Origin: Adineta ricciae
Taxonomy: Eukaryota; Rotifera; Eurotatoria; Adinetida; Adinetidae
Length of the DNA stretch: 64,000 bases
Direction: 5' to 3'
Assembly: GCA_905250025.1 (NCBI GenBank)
Contig: CAJNOJ010000134.1
Location: 211,419 to 275,418, forward strand
Positions 31,646 through 44,431 of this stretch are shown here, in pieces. The notes under the pieces are model-generated. The model was not told the origin of the DNA, ran no database searches, and saw only the letters and a program-made list of their open reading frames with translations. How positions within the stretch are numbered: position 1 is the stretch's first letter; each line of letters begins with the position of its first letter. The position numbers and the translations under genes are program-made.

Positions 31646-32269
31646 TTAATTTTTATCTCGATGTCGAGGTATAATCACGTTTTCCCAAATATCTTTCGTC
31701 ACATCGATTTTCAAATGTAAATGTGCATGTTTTCGAAATGTTCCATGATTGATGGCCAATAAGGGATAATTGAGTTCATTAACATTACCACATTCTCGAT
31801 CAATGACTTCAACTGCATCTCGCCAAAATGCTTCTATTTCACCATTTTCATCATTCAATTCACATAACCGTTCGATATGTCGTTTTGGAGTTAAAATAAG
31901 TTTCGGTCGATTACGAGAATCCAACCATGAATAAGTATACTTCTGTTCTGATAACAATGTTGTTTGACTTAGTTCATGTTCTACGTCACACGAACTACAA
32001 ACAGCAGCTGATTTTGCTTCTTGTTTTGTTTGATCGTCACCAGCAAAGACAAACACTTCCATGTGATCAGTTTTCTTTCGATGACGTTGGATTTTGAAAT
32101 GATAATTGATCAAATTATGTTCTTCTTCGACACATTTCACAAGTTGACGAAAGAACAGAGCAGCACAATTTGTTGAGACGAGATTACCAAGACTTGTAGA
32201 GCATTGAAACTTCAGTCCATTTGGTAATTTGTCCGGAACGAGCCATTTACTTGAGATTGATGACGTCAT
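31646..32269 (-). CDS. HIT-like (histidine triad) domain protein
   Basis: Single exon, 207 residues from the ATG at 32269; the open frame extends a few codons further upstream, but only to a GTG. The C-terminal half has HIT-superfamily order: LILTPKRHIERLCELNDENGEIEAFWRDAV (the helix before the active site), then INHGTFRKHAHLHLKI, where HAHLHL supplies a His-x-His-x-His-type triad. HIT proteins hydrolyse or transfer nucleotides. The N-terminal ~100 residues have Cys-pairs (CSSCDVEHE) but no recognised domain. Subfamily and substrate are not clear. Confidence 0.65.
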   Translation of the reverse strand: MTSSISSKWLVPDKLPNGLKFQCSTSLGNLVSTNCAALFFRQLVKCVEEEHNLINYHFKIQRHRKKTDHMEVFVFAGDDQTKQEAKSAAVCSSCDVEHELSQTTLLSEQKYTYSWLDSRNRPKLILTPKRHIERLCELNDENGEIEAFWRDAVEVIDRECGNVNELNYPLLAINHGTFRKHAHLHLKIDVTKDIWENVIIPRHRDKN

Positions 32270-32526
32270 GCTATTTTTCTTTCGTTTTCTCACAGAATGA
32301 AATGTATGCAGTATTTATCTTTTGTTATTCTCTCTTTATATGTAGTGCTAACAGTATACGTCTTTCGGCGACTAGTTGGTTTTATATAATTGCGCAAGAA
32401 TATAAGAAAGTGACTAAGAATGAATACTAGTATCAGTTAAAAAATAGAATTCTGTGAATTTGCTGATATTTTATTCGAAAAATGTAGAAATAAAATAAGA
32501 CAGCTTTTTCATCCTTGTCTATGTGT

Positions 32527-33090
32527 TCAGGATACATCTTTGAAAAGTATTGTGTGCCATTCCGTACGATTGTATGTTTTGTTCGACTTCGTACTATTGA
32601 TAAACCAACAGGTATCGACTTCATCTGAAGAGAGACTTTTCACTCTCGAAAATCCTATACATTTTGCACGACAGAAACAGTGCCGTTCGCAATATTTCAC
32701 ATCACCAACGAATCGGCGTGCGTCTGAATCTTGCTGAAGTGAATGTTCGATGAAAAAATTCTCGACTATCCACATCGTAGACCACCCACTATCTACCTTC
32801 GAGTTCGTCATAGCTGGACATCCAACGCATTCTCCGAGTTTGGTCGTATCGAAAGCTCATTTTCGCGGAATATAAGACAAAACCACTTCGCGACAATTGG
32901 CAACATTACAAAATTCGAATGTAGTTGTTGTTGTTGACAAATTAATTACAAGACTAGTCGTCGATATCGTCGACCCTATGACATATAAATCGATACCTAG
33001 GTATAAAATCGAAAGCTTCGATCGCCACAAGAGTTTTATTCTCGGAAATTTTAACTCGCTAAATTTGAATATCAACTGTTTTTTTCCCAC
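32527..33090 (-). pseudogene. PAN/apple-like cysteine-rich fragment, incomplete or decayed
   Basis: Two adjacent minus-strand frames read as one broken coding region. The first has a TM or signal segment and FEFCNVANCREVVL. A stop and frame change follow near 32857. Then GECVGCPAM...FFIEHSLQQDSDARRF, YCERHCFCRAKCIGFSR and DEVDTCWFINST resemble a PAN/apple module. No clean splice pair bridges the break. Either an intron is missed or the gene is decayed. Confidence 0.35.
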
Positions 33091-33420
33091 TTAGATAACT
33101 CTTTACCTCGTGTTGTTGAATTTATACGATTTTCGTGTTTTGACGATAGTTATTGAATCAGTCGGAATGAGATCTGACGATTGAGACTAAAGAGAAAATC
33201 GACAAAATATTTCATGAGAAAACATGATAAGTTACCGTCATTCGTTAAAACTATTTTCAGAATGTTGTGCAGCGTATATAACAGCAGAATACCTGACTGA
33301 GGAAATTATGATACAAATAAAGCTGGAAACAAAAATATAGACCAACTCATTGTGTTTCTATGACGCAAACAGGATACAACTGACACAAAATTTTGAGCAT
33401 AATAACATTTTCTCTTTTTC

Positions 33421-34465
33421 TTAGCAAATAAAATTAGCAGGTGGATAGTTGACTATGCCTTGATGACACGAGAGACAACACACACTATCAGTATTGAACA
33501 TTCTATGCAGACAATTACCTTCTTCGTACGACTCAATCAAAAATTCAATGTGTTTCTGTTTGAAAACTTTTCTTTTCTTTATATCATAGATGATTTGAGA
33601 TGAGAAAAATTTATAAAAATATCTCAGTGCATTAACAAAAAGACGAACTGTTGTTGAGTTAATATCAAGTTCTGTGATTGTTTCGTTATCAAGCAAAAAA
33701 CTTTCTTTTTTCTCTAGCCATACGGCGTCATTTCCACATTCTTTATCACAAAAATCATCAAGAACTTGTTTTCAAAGTTTATCAGTACTTAAAGGGTCAA
33801 AATTTGCCTGTATGAATTGATGTTGAAAACGGAATCAACAAAGATCAATATAACAGGTATTTTCAGCAACAAAAATATTGGTTTATTTTTCATTTCTTAG
33901 TGTTCGAGAAAAGATCACTGGTCTCGTATGTTTCATGACACCGATGTACGAATCTTCGCAACGTTGTCAACAAGACGTCGAGTTCGCGAAAAGCGAAGGT
34001 ATACGGATACTTGCTTGTCGAATTCTACCTAATTGAAAATCTTCTGGTTGGCTTAGTAAGTTCGAATTGACAATCTCTATTCTGATTTGACGAATTCGAT
34101 CCAAATGTTTAGATAAAGTTACCAGCAATTTACTGATCATCAATTTACGGAATATCAATGACAAGAATTTCGAAAATAAGGTTCAAAGGTTACAACAAAA
34201 GTTAAACCGCCTTTTAGATACCCGAGGAAATTCACCTTTAATGTCTCAATCATCAGTAATCGATGCATTGATGTTGGATAATAGTTGATCTTTCAAATCA
34301 ATACATTGTTCTAGACCGATGAATTGTTTACAAGTTTTCAACGCTTCTTCCCAAGAACAAATCGAATATAGATCATCAGGAAAAACAGCCGATCAAATAC
34401 CGAATGTTGCCAACAACTTGTCGTTTATATCTACCAAATGTCATGATTTTTAGTCTTAAATACAT
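33421..34465 (-). pseudogene. Degenerate coding remnants, unidentified
   Basis: Several coding-like minus-strand segments follow one another with stops and frame changes. 33421-33810 reads FDPLSTDKL, an in-frame TGA at 33772-33774, then KQVLDDFCDKECGNDAVWLEKKE and on to CCLSCHQGIVNYPPANFIC. 34240-34440 reads FPDDLYSICSWEEALKTCKQ and LKDQLLSNINASITDD. The tone is that of a decayed intracellular protein. I do not recognise the family. Confidence 0.3.
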
Positions 34466-34826
34466 TCTGTTCAGTAAAAATCTTCGGCTAATTCGGTCAA
34501 ACAATGATATCCAAATAGTAGAGAGCAATCTGCGAGATTTATGTTAATGTACTGATTTGAACAGTTTTGTTCTATTTACTCGAAGATATATGTATCTTAT
34601 AAACCTTTTGATGTGCAAATTAACTTTGATTGAAAATTTCAAATTGAATGATCGTCTAGAAGAATACGCCCCGTGTTGCTGTTCGGATGAGGAAACTTTA
34701 TTTTGTTACATGTCAAAAGCATTCAGACATACTTTTTTCATGATAACAACTTAACAACGTTCTGTTTTGTCAAAAAACTAGGAATTCAAGATTTGATCGG
34801 AACGTCGTTATTGATACAAAATGAAT

Positions 34827-36052
34827 CTAATTCATTGTTGTCCAATCGTAGGGCTTCATCGGTTGATTCTTTAAGACCTGTTCGACTTCCTCCATAATAC
34901 TTGGTGTCAGTTTGGGAAGAAGTGCTAATGCTTTGAAATTTTCAGTCACTTGACTTGATCGACTTGCTCCTGTGATCACCGTGCTAACATGAGGATTCTT
35001 TGCGGCCCAAGCTAAAGCTAATTGCGCTAAGGTAGCATCTAATTTCTTAGCAATGGGTTTTAAGTTCTCAATTGTGTCCATGATTTTATCGACATTCTTC
35101 TCTTCTAAGCCATTGGGACCTTCACCGGATTGGAACGACGTTCGAAGCCATTTCGAGACATTGGAACCTAAACCAAATCGGCCATTTTCACCTTCCATTT
35201 GTTTGTTTTTACTATATTTTCCGCTCAATAATCCCGATGCTAATGGCGACCAGATCGTTGTTCCTAATTGAATAGGTGCTTGATAGAGCGGTGCGTATTC
35301 GATCTCGAAACGAGTACGATGTAACATATTGTCTGTAAAAGAAAACTGTCAAATTATGTTCACAAAAAAAACAAGATTTGGACTTACATTGTGGCTGTTC
35401 AGCACATGGACCGATCAAATTAAGTTTCTCGGCAACCTCACACGCATGACGAATTTGCTCGGCTGACCATTCAGATGTTCCCCAATAGAACGCGTATCCT
35501 TTATCGATAATCCAATTAAAGCCTCGCACAATCTCATCCATTGGTGTATGCGGATCCGGTCGATGTGCGAAAACAATATCAACATAATCGAGTTGTAGAC
35601 GTTTTAAACTTCCTTTGATACCTTCATACAAATGCTTACGTGATAAACCTTTTAAATTCGCTTTATTCGCTTGCGCGTGATAATACGCCGTTCCCCAAAA
35701 GATTTTCGTTGAAATAACTACATCACTACGGAGAATTCCATCTTGTTCAAACATTCGTTTAAGCACTTCACCCATCACTGTTTCGGCTTTGCCAGCAGCA
35801 TAAACTTCCGCATTATCATAGAAATTACATCCATTATCATAGGCTACTTTCATACAATTGTAAGCTTCATTCACATCCATTTGATCACCAAACGTCACCT
35901 AGAAGAAGAAAACCGAATTTAAAACCCCGAAATCTTGCTTTTATTCATTCATGGAAATTTACCCAGGCACCAAAAGACAACAAACTGACTTTGAGACCAG
36001 TCCGACCTAAATATCGATATTCCATTGTGTCTCTATTAGACTCCGTCGACAT
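34827..36052 (-). CDS. Aldo-keto reductase, Kv-channel beta-subunit-like
   Basis: Three exons on the minus strand, 35963-36052, 35388-35898 and 34827-35332, with 55- and 64-bp introns, give 368 residues. It is an NADP-dependent (beta/alpha)8 barrel: MEYRYLGRTGLKVSLLSFGAW, FYDNAEVYAAGKAE (catalytic Asp and Tyr), STKIFWG (Lys), VFAHRPD (His), YWGTSEWSAEQI and TTIWSPLASGLLSGKY. The C-terminal VITGASRSSQVTENFKAL binds the 2'-phosphate of NADP. The tetrad is complete. The AHRPD box (His, where animal Kv-beta subunits usually have Asn) and the EYAPLY...LGTTIWSPLASGLL segment look more fungal or plant than animal. A soluble reductase is at least as likely as a channel subunit. Confidence 0.85.
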
Positions 36053-37540
36053 GATAAGAATCTAAAAGCCAATCAATCAGTAAGTTAATTTATACAAATC
36101 ATCTTGTTTTTCGTTCTGATGATCGAATCATTCGATAATAAATCCAATTAATACAACGTATCATTCCCTCGTGTTTTTCTCCCGTCTTCCATTTGCTTTT
36201 CTGCATACAACTACGACCAATCGGATTGATATAATATGATTGGTGCCAGTAGTATACAATCAGAAACTTCAGCGCAACCATTTATTTATTTACTCTTTTC
36301 TCGAAAATTATGACATGCACTGACAATTCTTCGGCTAAATAGGTATAAGCTATATTTGATCTTCAACCAAGGTCAATCGTAAGCATTCTATATCAGATAG
36401 CATTTCAGTCGATATTTTCGACAAAGAAAGGCGTATTAGCAAAACAAGGGTACAAACATAGACGAAAGGTATGAGGAACGCTTTTTTTTTGTGTTTTGTA
36501 GCCGAATGAAAAACACTTCGAGGAAAAATTACTATCTGAATCAAATAAGATAAACACGCAGGTAATTTGGAAGGATTCGGCAAAGTAAGGATAATTATTA
36601 ACTTAATCTCATGATAATAACAGTTTCAAAAGCAAAAAACATAATGAAAACTCGTTTCATCATCCCCCCAGAGTGTACGAAAGACGTCTCTCCTTATCGT
36701 TTGACTACGAGACAAATTCATGATTAAATTTAACTTTCATAACAGCATTACGTACTTGACGAAACATCGCCATTGTCATTTCTCATGTAATAATATTCGC
36801 CTTCTCATTAAGTTGTTTCCTATTTTATCAGCTAATTAAACTCCTTTCTACATAGAAAATGTTATTTCATATTAAATTATTTAACTTTCTCTTCTACTCA
36901 TTCAACTGTAATCACAATCATATCATAACTGTTGAAATACCACATGGTATCATTAGGATAAAAGGCTTTTTCTTCATGAAAATTATTCAGTATCTTTGCC
37001 TTTTCTCGAAGTTATTAGCATGATTGCACATACAAACAATTCTGTTTCTTTTCGCGTCCGTCCGTTGTGTTTCTTGCCAGTTTTTTTTTCATTCTTTCTT
37101 TGTATCACTTCTAGGTTTTTCTTTTCTGTTTTTTACCGGCAGACTCATCAGCTACTAGCGGGTATGTTTGTCAAGAGAAAAAAATATCTCACCCTGCATG
37201 TGCTCACACGATTCAATGTTTTGAGACGGAGGAAAAGCGAAGAAGAAGAGAATAAGAATGTGTATTGCTACTATTATTATCATCATAGTCATTTCTATTT
37301 CATTTACGTTTATATATACATAAGTCACAGTGAGAAATATACTGTTCCATCGATTTTATCGGCAGAAGCATCGAATGAATGAAAATGTTTGTTTTTCTTC
37401 TTTGTTTTCATAGTCAGATTGATAAAATATATCTGAGAGGTCAAGACGAAACGAACGAAGGGAATGTGAAAGCACGCAGGTGATTTACTTGTTTCTTTCT
37501 TTCAGATATTTCATTATTTTGCAATTCCAGAATAACGACT
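36053..37540. other. Divergent intergenic region, no gene seen
   Basis: About 1.5 kb between the divergently transcribed reductase and the disordered-protein gene. A TTCCAG acceptor just before 37531 suggests a 5'-UTR intron of the latter. Other frames are not supported. Confidence 0.45.
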
Positions 37541-39502
37541 ATGGACACGACAGACACCGATATCAAGGACAATACAAGTTCTTCCCAAATTCAACCATCA
37601 ACTACCCCACCACCTCCTACTACGATCAATGTATGTACTTTTCTTCTCATCTATTTTCAAAAGTCATTGGGTACTTATTTCTCTATATTCCTAGTCTTCT
37701 CCAAGCTCGTCTCCATCATGTGCAACGTTGCTTGTCATAGATGATAGTTCGCATTCAGAAGAAGAACTAGCACCCGCGACAGCATCAGAACCAGTTGGAC
37801 CTCGTGCCAATGACATTCCAGTTAAACCAACACCTACTCAAACTTCTGACATTCCAGCACCAACAACTGTACCACCTTTTACACTCGGTAATAATCGTTG
37901 TGAGTTTGAGGAATGTCGAGGAGTGTCTTTGGAAAATTTAGATACAAATAATACAGCTGAACAGCAACGGCGAAGAAATTCTTCGATAGCGAAACTACTC
38001 GGTGGTCAACCATTGAATAATCATCAATATGAAGGTAGAGAGATGAGCGGAAGTCGAACTTTTCGAAAGAAATTTTCATTTTAGAAATTACTCAACAAAT
38101 TCTCGAAGACCAATCAGCTCAAAGTACAAATTACAATACTGATAGTGGTATTGATACTGGAAATCAGCGACCGCGTAGTTCAATTACTCGAACTTTGCTG
38201 ATGAATCATGGTACAGTCTGTCGCAATTAGAAATCAAAATATATTCTCCTTTAATATCAATATTTAGAACGAGCAAATAGTTTTGGTAAACTATCGCCAA
38301 AGCCTTCGACAACCTCGTCACCATCTGCACCACGAGACTTCGATTATTTAATACGTCGCGAACCAGATAAACCTGAAAATGACTATTCATCAACTACACT
38401 TCAACGAAACAGTAAATTACACTTTTGAACGAAATTTCCTCGAACATGTTTCCTTTAGATTCAGCCACACGAGTCATGCAAAATGTGAATTCTCCAACTA
38501 ATCCAAATGCTCAATTTCCAATCCAATCAAAACTGAAACGTAAAAGGTAACATCGTCTTCTCTTTTTATACTTTCTATTTGAATTTATTCATGAAGATCT
38601 CTGGTAGCGGCATCGCTTCCAACACCCAATATTCCGCCATTTTCGTTTCATGAACCGTTCGAACTGGAATCTTCAGGAACGAATTCAACACAGTTGATGC
38701 ATTCTACCCGTTCTCAAAACGATTCACTGCATTTCGATTCATCGAAACGTTCTCGTCATTCAAATTCGGAACCCTATAATCTCCCAGTGAATAACTCCTC
38801 TACACCATCGTCTTTTCCATACTCAAAATTCAACATGAACTCGACACTCTATGATCAATTTCGTATTCATCAAAATTCTGCTCATTCAAACACTTGTTCA
38901 ACATCTTGTAACTGTCCTCGGTATTCGCATTCGACAAAACTTGCCTTACCAGTCCCGGTGCCACATTATCCAGCAACACCAAGTCGTTCAAATAGTATCA
39001 GCAATACGACACCATCGGTATCGCGTAAAACCAAAGTAAATATCTGGAAAGATCTCTCATTGAAATCACTCATACGAGATTGAGTAAATTTCTTTCGCTT
39101 CTCTCGTTGATTCCCTCAGTACATTTCTATCAGAGAAGTTGAACAATGAGAAATCTCATTTGCTAATCTACCGTTAACATCATTCGGTGTAGCTAAATAT
39201 ATGCGAGCAAATATGACAATGTCGTTGAGATCTATTTATAGAAAAAAAAACTAAGATTTTAATGATTGTAGACGGATGCATAATTAATACGATCGTAGTT
39301 CATAACAGGTGCATTTGCTTTGTGCTTTTAGTCGATGTTTGGTCAGAACGATGAACATGATCCTCCACGTCAACGTTCGTATTCGAATTCATTTAATCAA
39401 TTGAATTTATCATCAGCATCATCATCGGAACCCAGTGTGCCATTGAAGAAGCGTTTACTTCATGCTTATAACAATGAACAGCGTCCTACTACACCACTGT
39501 GA
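37541..39502 (+). CDS. Disordered Ser/Thr/Pro-rich, probably nuclear protein, unidentified
   Basis: Seven exons: 37541-37630, 37695-38034, 38085-38210, 38268-38411, 38459-38546, 38597-39035 and 39332-39502, in one frame of 465 residues. Introns are short except the last (296 bp). The sequence is almost entirely low-complexity S, T, P, N, with the basic stretch KLKRKRS, a candidate nuclear signal, and several short ordered islands (SIAKLLGGQPL, SLPTPNIPPFSFHEPFELE, VPLKKRLLHAYN). Several SP/TP and RSxS sites suggest phosphorylation. No domain is recognised. Failure to remove the last intron would give a different C-terminus (VNIWKDLSLKSLIRD). Confidence 0.7.
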
Positions 39503-41937
39503 TCTCTTTTATGTTTTGTCTAGTATATATAAATATTTTTTCTTTTGTTTTTTCCTTTATAAAACTACACAACAGACCAATCTCATTACAACAAAAGAAA
39601 AAAACTGCGATTTTCTAGTTTGTTACGTGTATTTCTGTGTGCGTGTGTGTGTGTATATGCTCATTTAATTTGATATTGTTAGAGATAGATGAAATGATGA
39701 AGAAGATTATTCTTTAATGAGTTCACGAAGAATTTTATGAAATAAAAGACACAATTACTTATGACTATGTACTTTTCCTCTCGTTCTCGTCAAGATGCCA
39801 GCTGGTCGGTTTATATCGGCCGCAGTTATGTATTTGACCTTGTTGCTTGTTTGTCAAAGGTCCCGGGCGACGCATTATGCATTTGAAAGATAATCGTTAC
39901 AGAGCTCGATTAGTTCGTTTCATTACGTGCACGTGCAAATCTGTTCATGTGAGTCATACTTGAAAAATCCGGTATTCTATATCCCGTGGTGACTTCCTCG
40001 TTTCTCTCTTCTCCTCTATTCACTTTTTACAGCAATACCATACTCTTATCACCTAATCCGATCATGTATTACCACACAGAAGGCGCTCCAAAAACAATCT
40101 TTCAATTATTAGCTTAAAACTATCACCACTCCTATATATTCTTTTCTTCTCTTCATTTCCCTGCTTTCAATAACATATCTGCCTCATTTCAACTCAGCAT
40201 CTCAAATATCTTCTCAATTTTATCGTTTCTTTCAGTTCCGCTCTTCTACATTTCCTCCTATTCAACAAACACCTTTCTTGATTTTCTATGCATCATCCCG
40301 CTGAGTTCGAAAAGGATCAAGCGGGTTTCATGACGTTGTTCTTTTTCAGTGTTTTGAATTTGATCGATTAACGTGATTGAAGGATTTTGAGTTTATATCG
40401 GTTGAAACTTGTAGAAGTGAGTTGAGCGATCATAAAGTTGTGGTTATGATGCTTTTACTTTAGTTGTGTTGTAAATTATCATTGGGTGCGATGAACTAGT
40501 AAGGAAGAGGTTGATCTTTCGTTGAATAATGATGGATGTTTAGGTTCGTGGAAATTTGCGAAGAGGAAAGTCCGTAACTGGTTGGGGAAATGCCGCTCGA
40601 TGATCGGAATTCGGTATCGATAGAAATGTTGGATCATTATTACGCAGGGGTATCGGGATTAAAATATAAAAATCGGGAAGGTGGCGTTTGTAAGTGTTTG
40701 TTCAATGTTTTTGAGAAGTCGGCTAACGCTGAGAGGAAGAGAATCTCAAGATTTTATTCGTAGAATGGTGAACTGAGATTTTGCTATTTTGTTTCAGTGT
40801 ACGTGTGAAAGCAGGACGGTTCTATTTTGACGAAGCAATGGTGGTACAGCGAAACGTATATGTGATTCATCGTGTGAATAGTAAGTTCTTTTGAACGGTA
40901 AACAAGCACTCGAATGGTGTTCCTTATTGTTTGACGCTGTAGTCTTTGACTAGCTAAGGATCGGTTAGTTTAATCTTGAACGGATTTGTTAACGAAAAGT
41001 GGACGATCTGTAGGATAGAAGATGAGGTGTTGTATAGGGTCGGCGATTCTGAATCTAACACAGAATTTGGACGAATCGTATTGATTTGTTTTTGCTTTGA
41101 AGGAAGCAAAGTATGCAAAGAAACTTCAAGCTTTGAAATTTAGACGTCAAAACATAGTCTAGAGAAACGTTTCTCTTCAAGCGCATGAGTTTCTTCGCTT
41201 TTTTGAACAAGACTGCCCTGGCGCACAGACACATCTTCAGTCAAGACTTGCAACCTTTGGAAAAACTTCAGCGCTTGTGTTTCTTGAACAAGAATCCTGA
41301 CCTGATTACACAAAAGAGAGGTCAGTCTCATTTGCGATTTTGTGTTTAGATGTCGTTCGTCATAAAGTAATAACACTAGATTGCTAAAGATCATACTATG
41401 TGTGACCGGTAGTAAAGAAGTCAGTTGAACAATTCACATACGACAATGAAAAAAAAATCTTAAAATAATTTTGAAGATTAGGTATTTTACAATAACTTCA
41501 ATCATGTTTATGCGTTAAAGAACCTTGGAATTCGTCCAATTTGCATCGTTCACAAGTGATTTTTGTCCATTTCTTATAAACTATCGTTCACATTTATTGA
41601 CTATTAATAAAGTTTTATACGTAGTTGGAAAGACGAACAAATATTCGAAACCAATAATTAAATTTGAATATTGACAAAAAACTGCGATGTCAGTTAATCG
41701 AATAGAAGAAACATATACAGGAGCTTAATTCAAATTAATCGCTTCTAACATATTTACGTAGATGATCTCCATGTGTCAAGCGTAAGAATGTCTTTGTCTT
41801 GACATAGAATTCATGCAAACATTCAAGCACTTGCTAATGGACAGGGAGTTATGTACTATGAACGCATCTCAATATAGAGTCTAGTCAAACACATGAACAA
41901 AAAAGTTCGCCTAGGGGTGGACCTGTCTCATTGCTAT
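39503..41937. other. About 2.4 kb, no supported gene
   Basis: Pyrimidine-rich on the plus strand at about 40000-40300. Two isolated exon-like frames occur at 40590-40689 (ATG, then donor) and 40799-40881 (acceptor, donor), but their phases do not join. Nothing else is recognised. Confidence 0.4.
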
Positions 41938-42116
41938 ATCAGTGTGAAGCTAGCACGAACAGACAATGTATTAGGTAAAATTTTTTCCTAAGTTTGTCTC
42001 GTGAATAAAAGTACCACCATTCGATGCAAAATTAAATTCTGGGTCAAATAGTGTACTTTTCATGGACGGGACTTATTTAGTAAAAACGCTTTTAGCTGAA
42101 ACACCGTTTGTTCGTC
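41938..42116. mobile_element. MITE, truncated or diverged third copy
   Basis: Begins ATCAGTGTGAAGCTAGCACG, identical to the 28178 copy, and continues with a related centre (CCATTCGATGCAAAATTAAATTCTGGGTCAAATAG). The right arm matches through CGCTTTTAGCTGAAACACC.GTTTGTTCGT, then stops before the terminal repeat. Confidence 0.75.
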
Positions 42117-44431
42117 CCAGGTCGAACAATCCCATACTCGGACCCCATCGGATCCGAAACATGGATTTCCTGCATTTTCTAAGGGTCATCATAGAATATA
42201 GCTAGAAAGATCGCTCATAAAATTTGCAACAACCGACGGGATTTTTCTAGTCGGATTCCAATGCAATTCCGTTTCCAGGAATCCGATCGGATTTTGTCAG
42301 ATGGTCGGATCCGGTAAGATCCGATCGGATTTGTTGACCTGAGTAGATAAGGTCACGAAATCTTTCATCAAGACTTTTTCGGTTCAGAGAAAGATTGATA
42401 GGAGATTGAGATTACTAAGGAGGATCTTCAGAGTGGGAGTGTTAGCAAGACTATGTGAAAGATGTCGATCATGGTATTGGGCGAGAGTGAAGTGATGGAT
42501 GGATGTGAAGGATATGAGGTGTGAAATGACGTGAGAGTGAGAATGAGATTGGTGAGTAAACGGCTGCAGTGGAGAATGAATATCAGTAAAAGAGGCAATT
42601 GCAATAATTTCTGACGCAGAAATTAGCTTCGGTAACTCTTTTGCCTAAAAAGATATAGCCGAAATCGTCCCTTTGTGCGATGCCCGGCGGGAAAGATAAT
42701 GACCGCAAGCGTAGACATTTGAAGTATACTGACTTTTCTATCTGCTGTCGCTTTTCAACACGTATGATGCTCGATATACATATTTCTTAATTGCCACCTG
42801 GTAATTCCTCTAGTAAATACTATAAACAATAGTGAAATCCGATTTTCTTGTTGTCATAACTATATTATTTTTCGTATTGAACTAAATGGATTATATTTGA
42901 CTTCTTTTATACTAGCAGAATGGTTTCTCAGCTCCTCAAATTCATCTCATAAGAAACTGGAATAAACACGCCAAATGGTTACCTGTTGAAATAATATGTA
43001 TTTATGGATATACGTACACTGGTAAAGTATACGCTGGACGCTGTTTCGTTGGCGGGAGTTGCATGCACTGTAGCTTTGTTTCCTTCTTGCACGCTTATCT
43101 GGGTTTATTCCAACTGGATTTAACTTCTGAATAGAAGTGTTTTCTTTCCACAACTTTTAAATGAACACTTTCTGTAAATGAATATGACTTCAAAAGAAAT
43201 ACAAATGAAGATAATATAACGTCAGTGACACTGGCTCAATGTCATCGACAAAAAGTACATTTTTTTATGTTTGTAAAATAAATTCTTTGATAATAAATGA
43301 TGTTTCATTGGCTGTTTTGTTAATGTAAACTGAATCATTTTATCAAATCCGAAAACAGATCTGCCTTTTTCTACAAATTTGATTTGAACCCCTTGTTTCT
43401 CTGCTCTTCGTGTCCTGGTCTCAATAATTTTGCTCAATGATTACAAATTTTCTTGCTGGATGATCCTGCAAGATTTTGTCACAATCTTGTCTTTTTCCGA
43501 AGTTTTCGATGGTTATTATCAATAGTTGTCAGAATATTGAAATGATTGGCTTCAGGAATTATTTTCAGCTAAGTTTCTATTGAAATGGCAGAGATATGAA
43601 ACTTAAAATAAGGTTTTTGTTCTTTCTGTGAATACAAGCAGATATTGATGGAATTCAGCGGAACGAAGTTTTTTGGCCTAGTCCCGCCCAGCTCGAAACA
43701 TTGAAGAGAACGATTTCCACTTACTAACAACGTGTTCTCATACAAAGTAGACATAATTCAAACAAGTAACGCTCGTCTAGCGACTTGCTCAGCTCTTTCT
43801 CGTAGAAATATTCCTTTCAGCTGTTACATTTTAAAGATATTATTGTGCGTATTAATTTATTTGCAGTGTGCTCTTTGAAAAACAATTTTTTCATGAAAAA
43901 ATTTTAAAAGCATAATACCAGATTCCGATTCCGCAACCTTTGAAACTCTTCAATCAACTCTTATGAAAAAAAATTTTCTAAAAGGATATAAAAAACTAAC
44001 CTCAGCTTCGTGTTTCTCGGCCTTAAAAACCTTTTGGTCAAATTTTATTAAAAAAATTTTTCATAGAAAAATAGTCCTCTGTCTAGAAGATTTCTTTTTG
44101 TAAAAAATTTCAAAAAACTAACATCAGATATGAGTTCCTCGACAACGTTCAGTAACAACTTTCCTCTCTTGTCGACCTACACAACTCATCATCATCATCA
44201 TCATCACTTATGCCCACATTCAATTCAATCACAAACCAAATTGTTTTCGATACTGATCGACAAGTGAAGTGGCATTACCAATGTCGTTCTTTCGACCCAT
44301 GTTCTTACCGAATCAGCACATCTGAAAAATCATCGAATTTTCTTAGAAATCAATAAGACAATATCATATCTATTTTGTGAAGAGATCAAAGAAGAATGTG
44401 GTTATTTAGTAAAGAAACACGATGACAAAGA
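42117..44431. repeat. About 2.3 kb repeat-like spacer, no gene
   Basis: At 42130-42340 the palindrome ATCCGATCGGAT and variants (TCGGATCC, CGGATTCC) recur five or more times. At about 43910-44150 a diverged tandem block of two to three units (~115 bp) repeats AAAAAACTAACxTCAG...TTCCTCG. 42420-42560 is purine-rich. A CAT trinucleotide run lies at about 44188-44207. Confidence 0.5.

Noticed and set aside
40563-40573. GAGGAAAGTCC, like conserved region I of RNase P RNA
   Set aside because: No matching conserved region V or stem pairing was found downstream, and animal RNase P RNAs do not keep this exact string.
40590-40881. Two exon-like frames with good splice signals (ATG...GTAAGT and TTTCAG...GTAAGT)
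   Set aside because: Their phases do not join and every tried junction gives a stop within a few codons.
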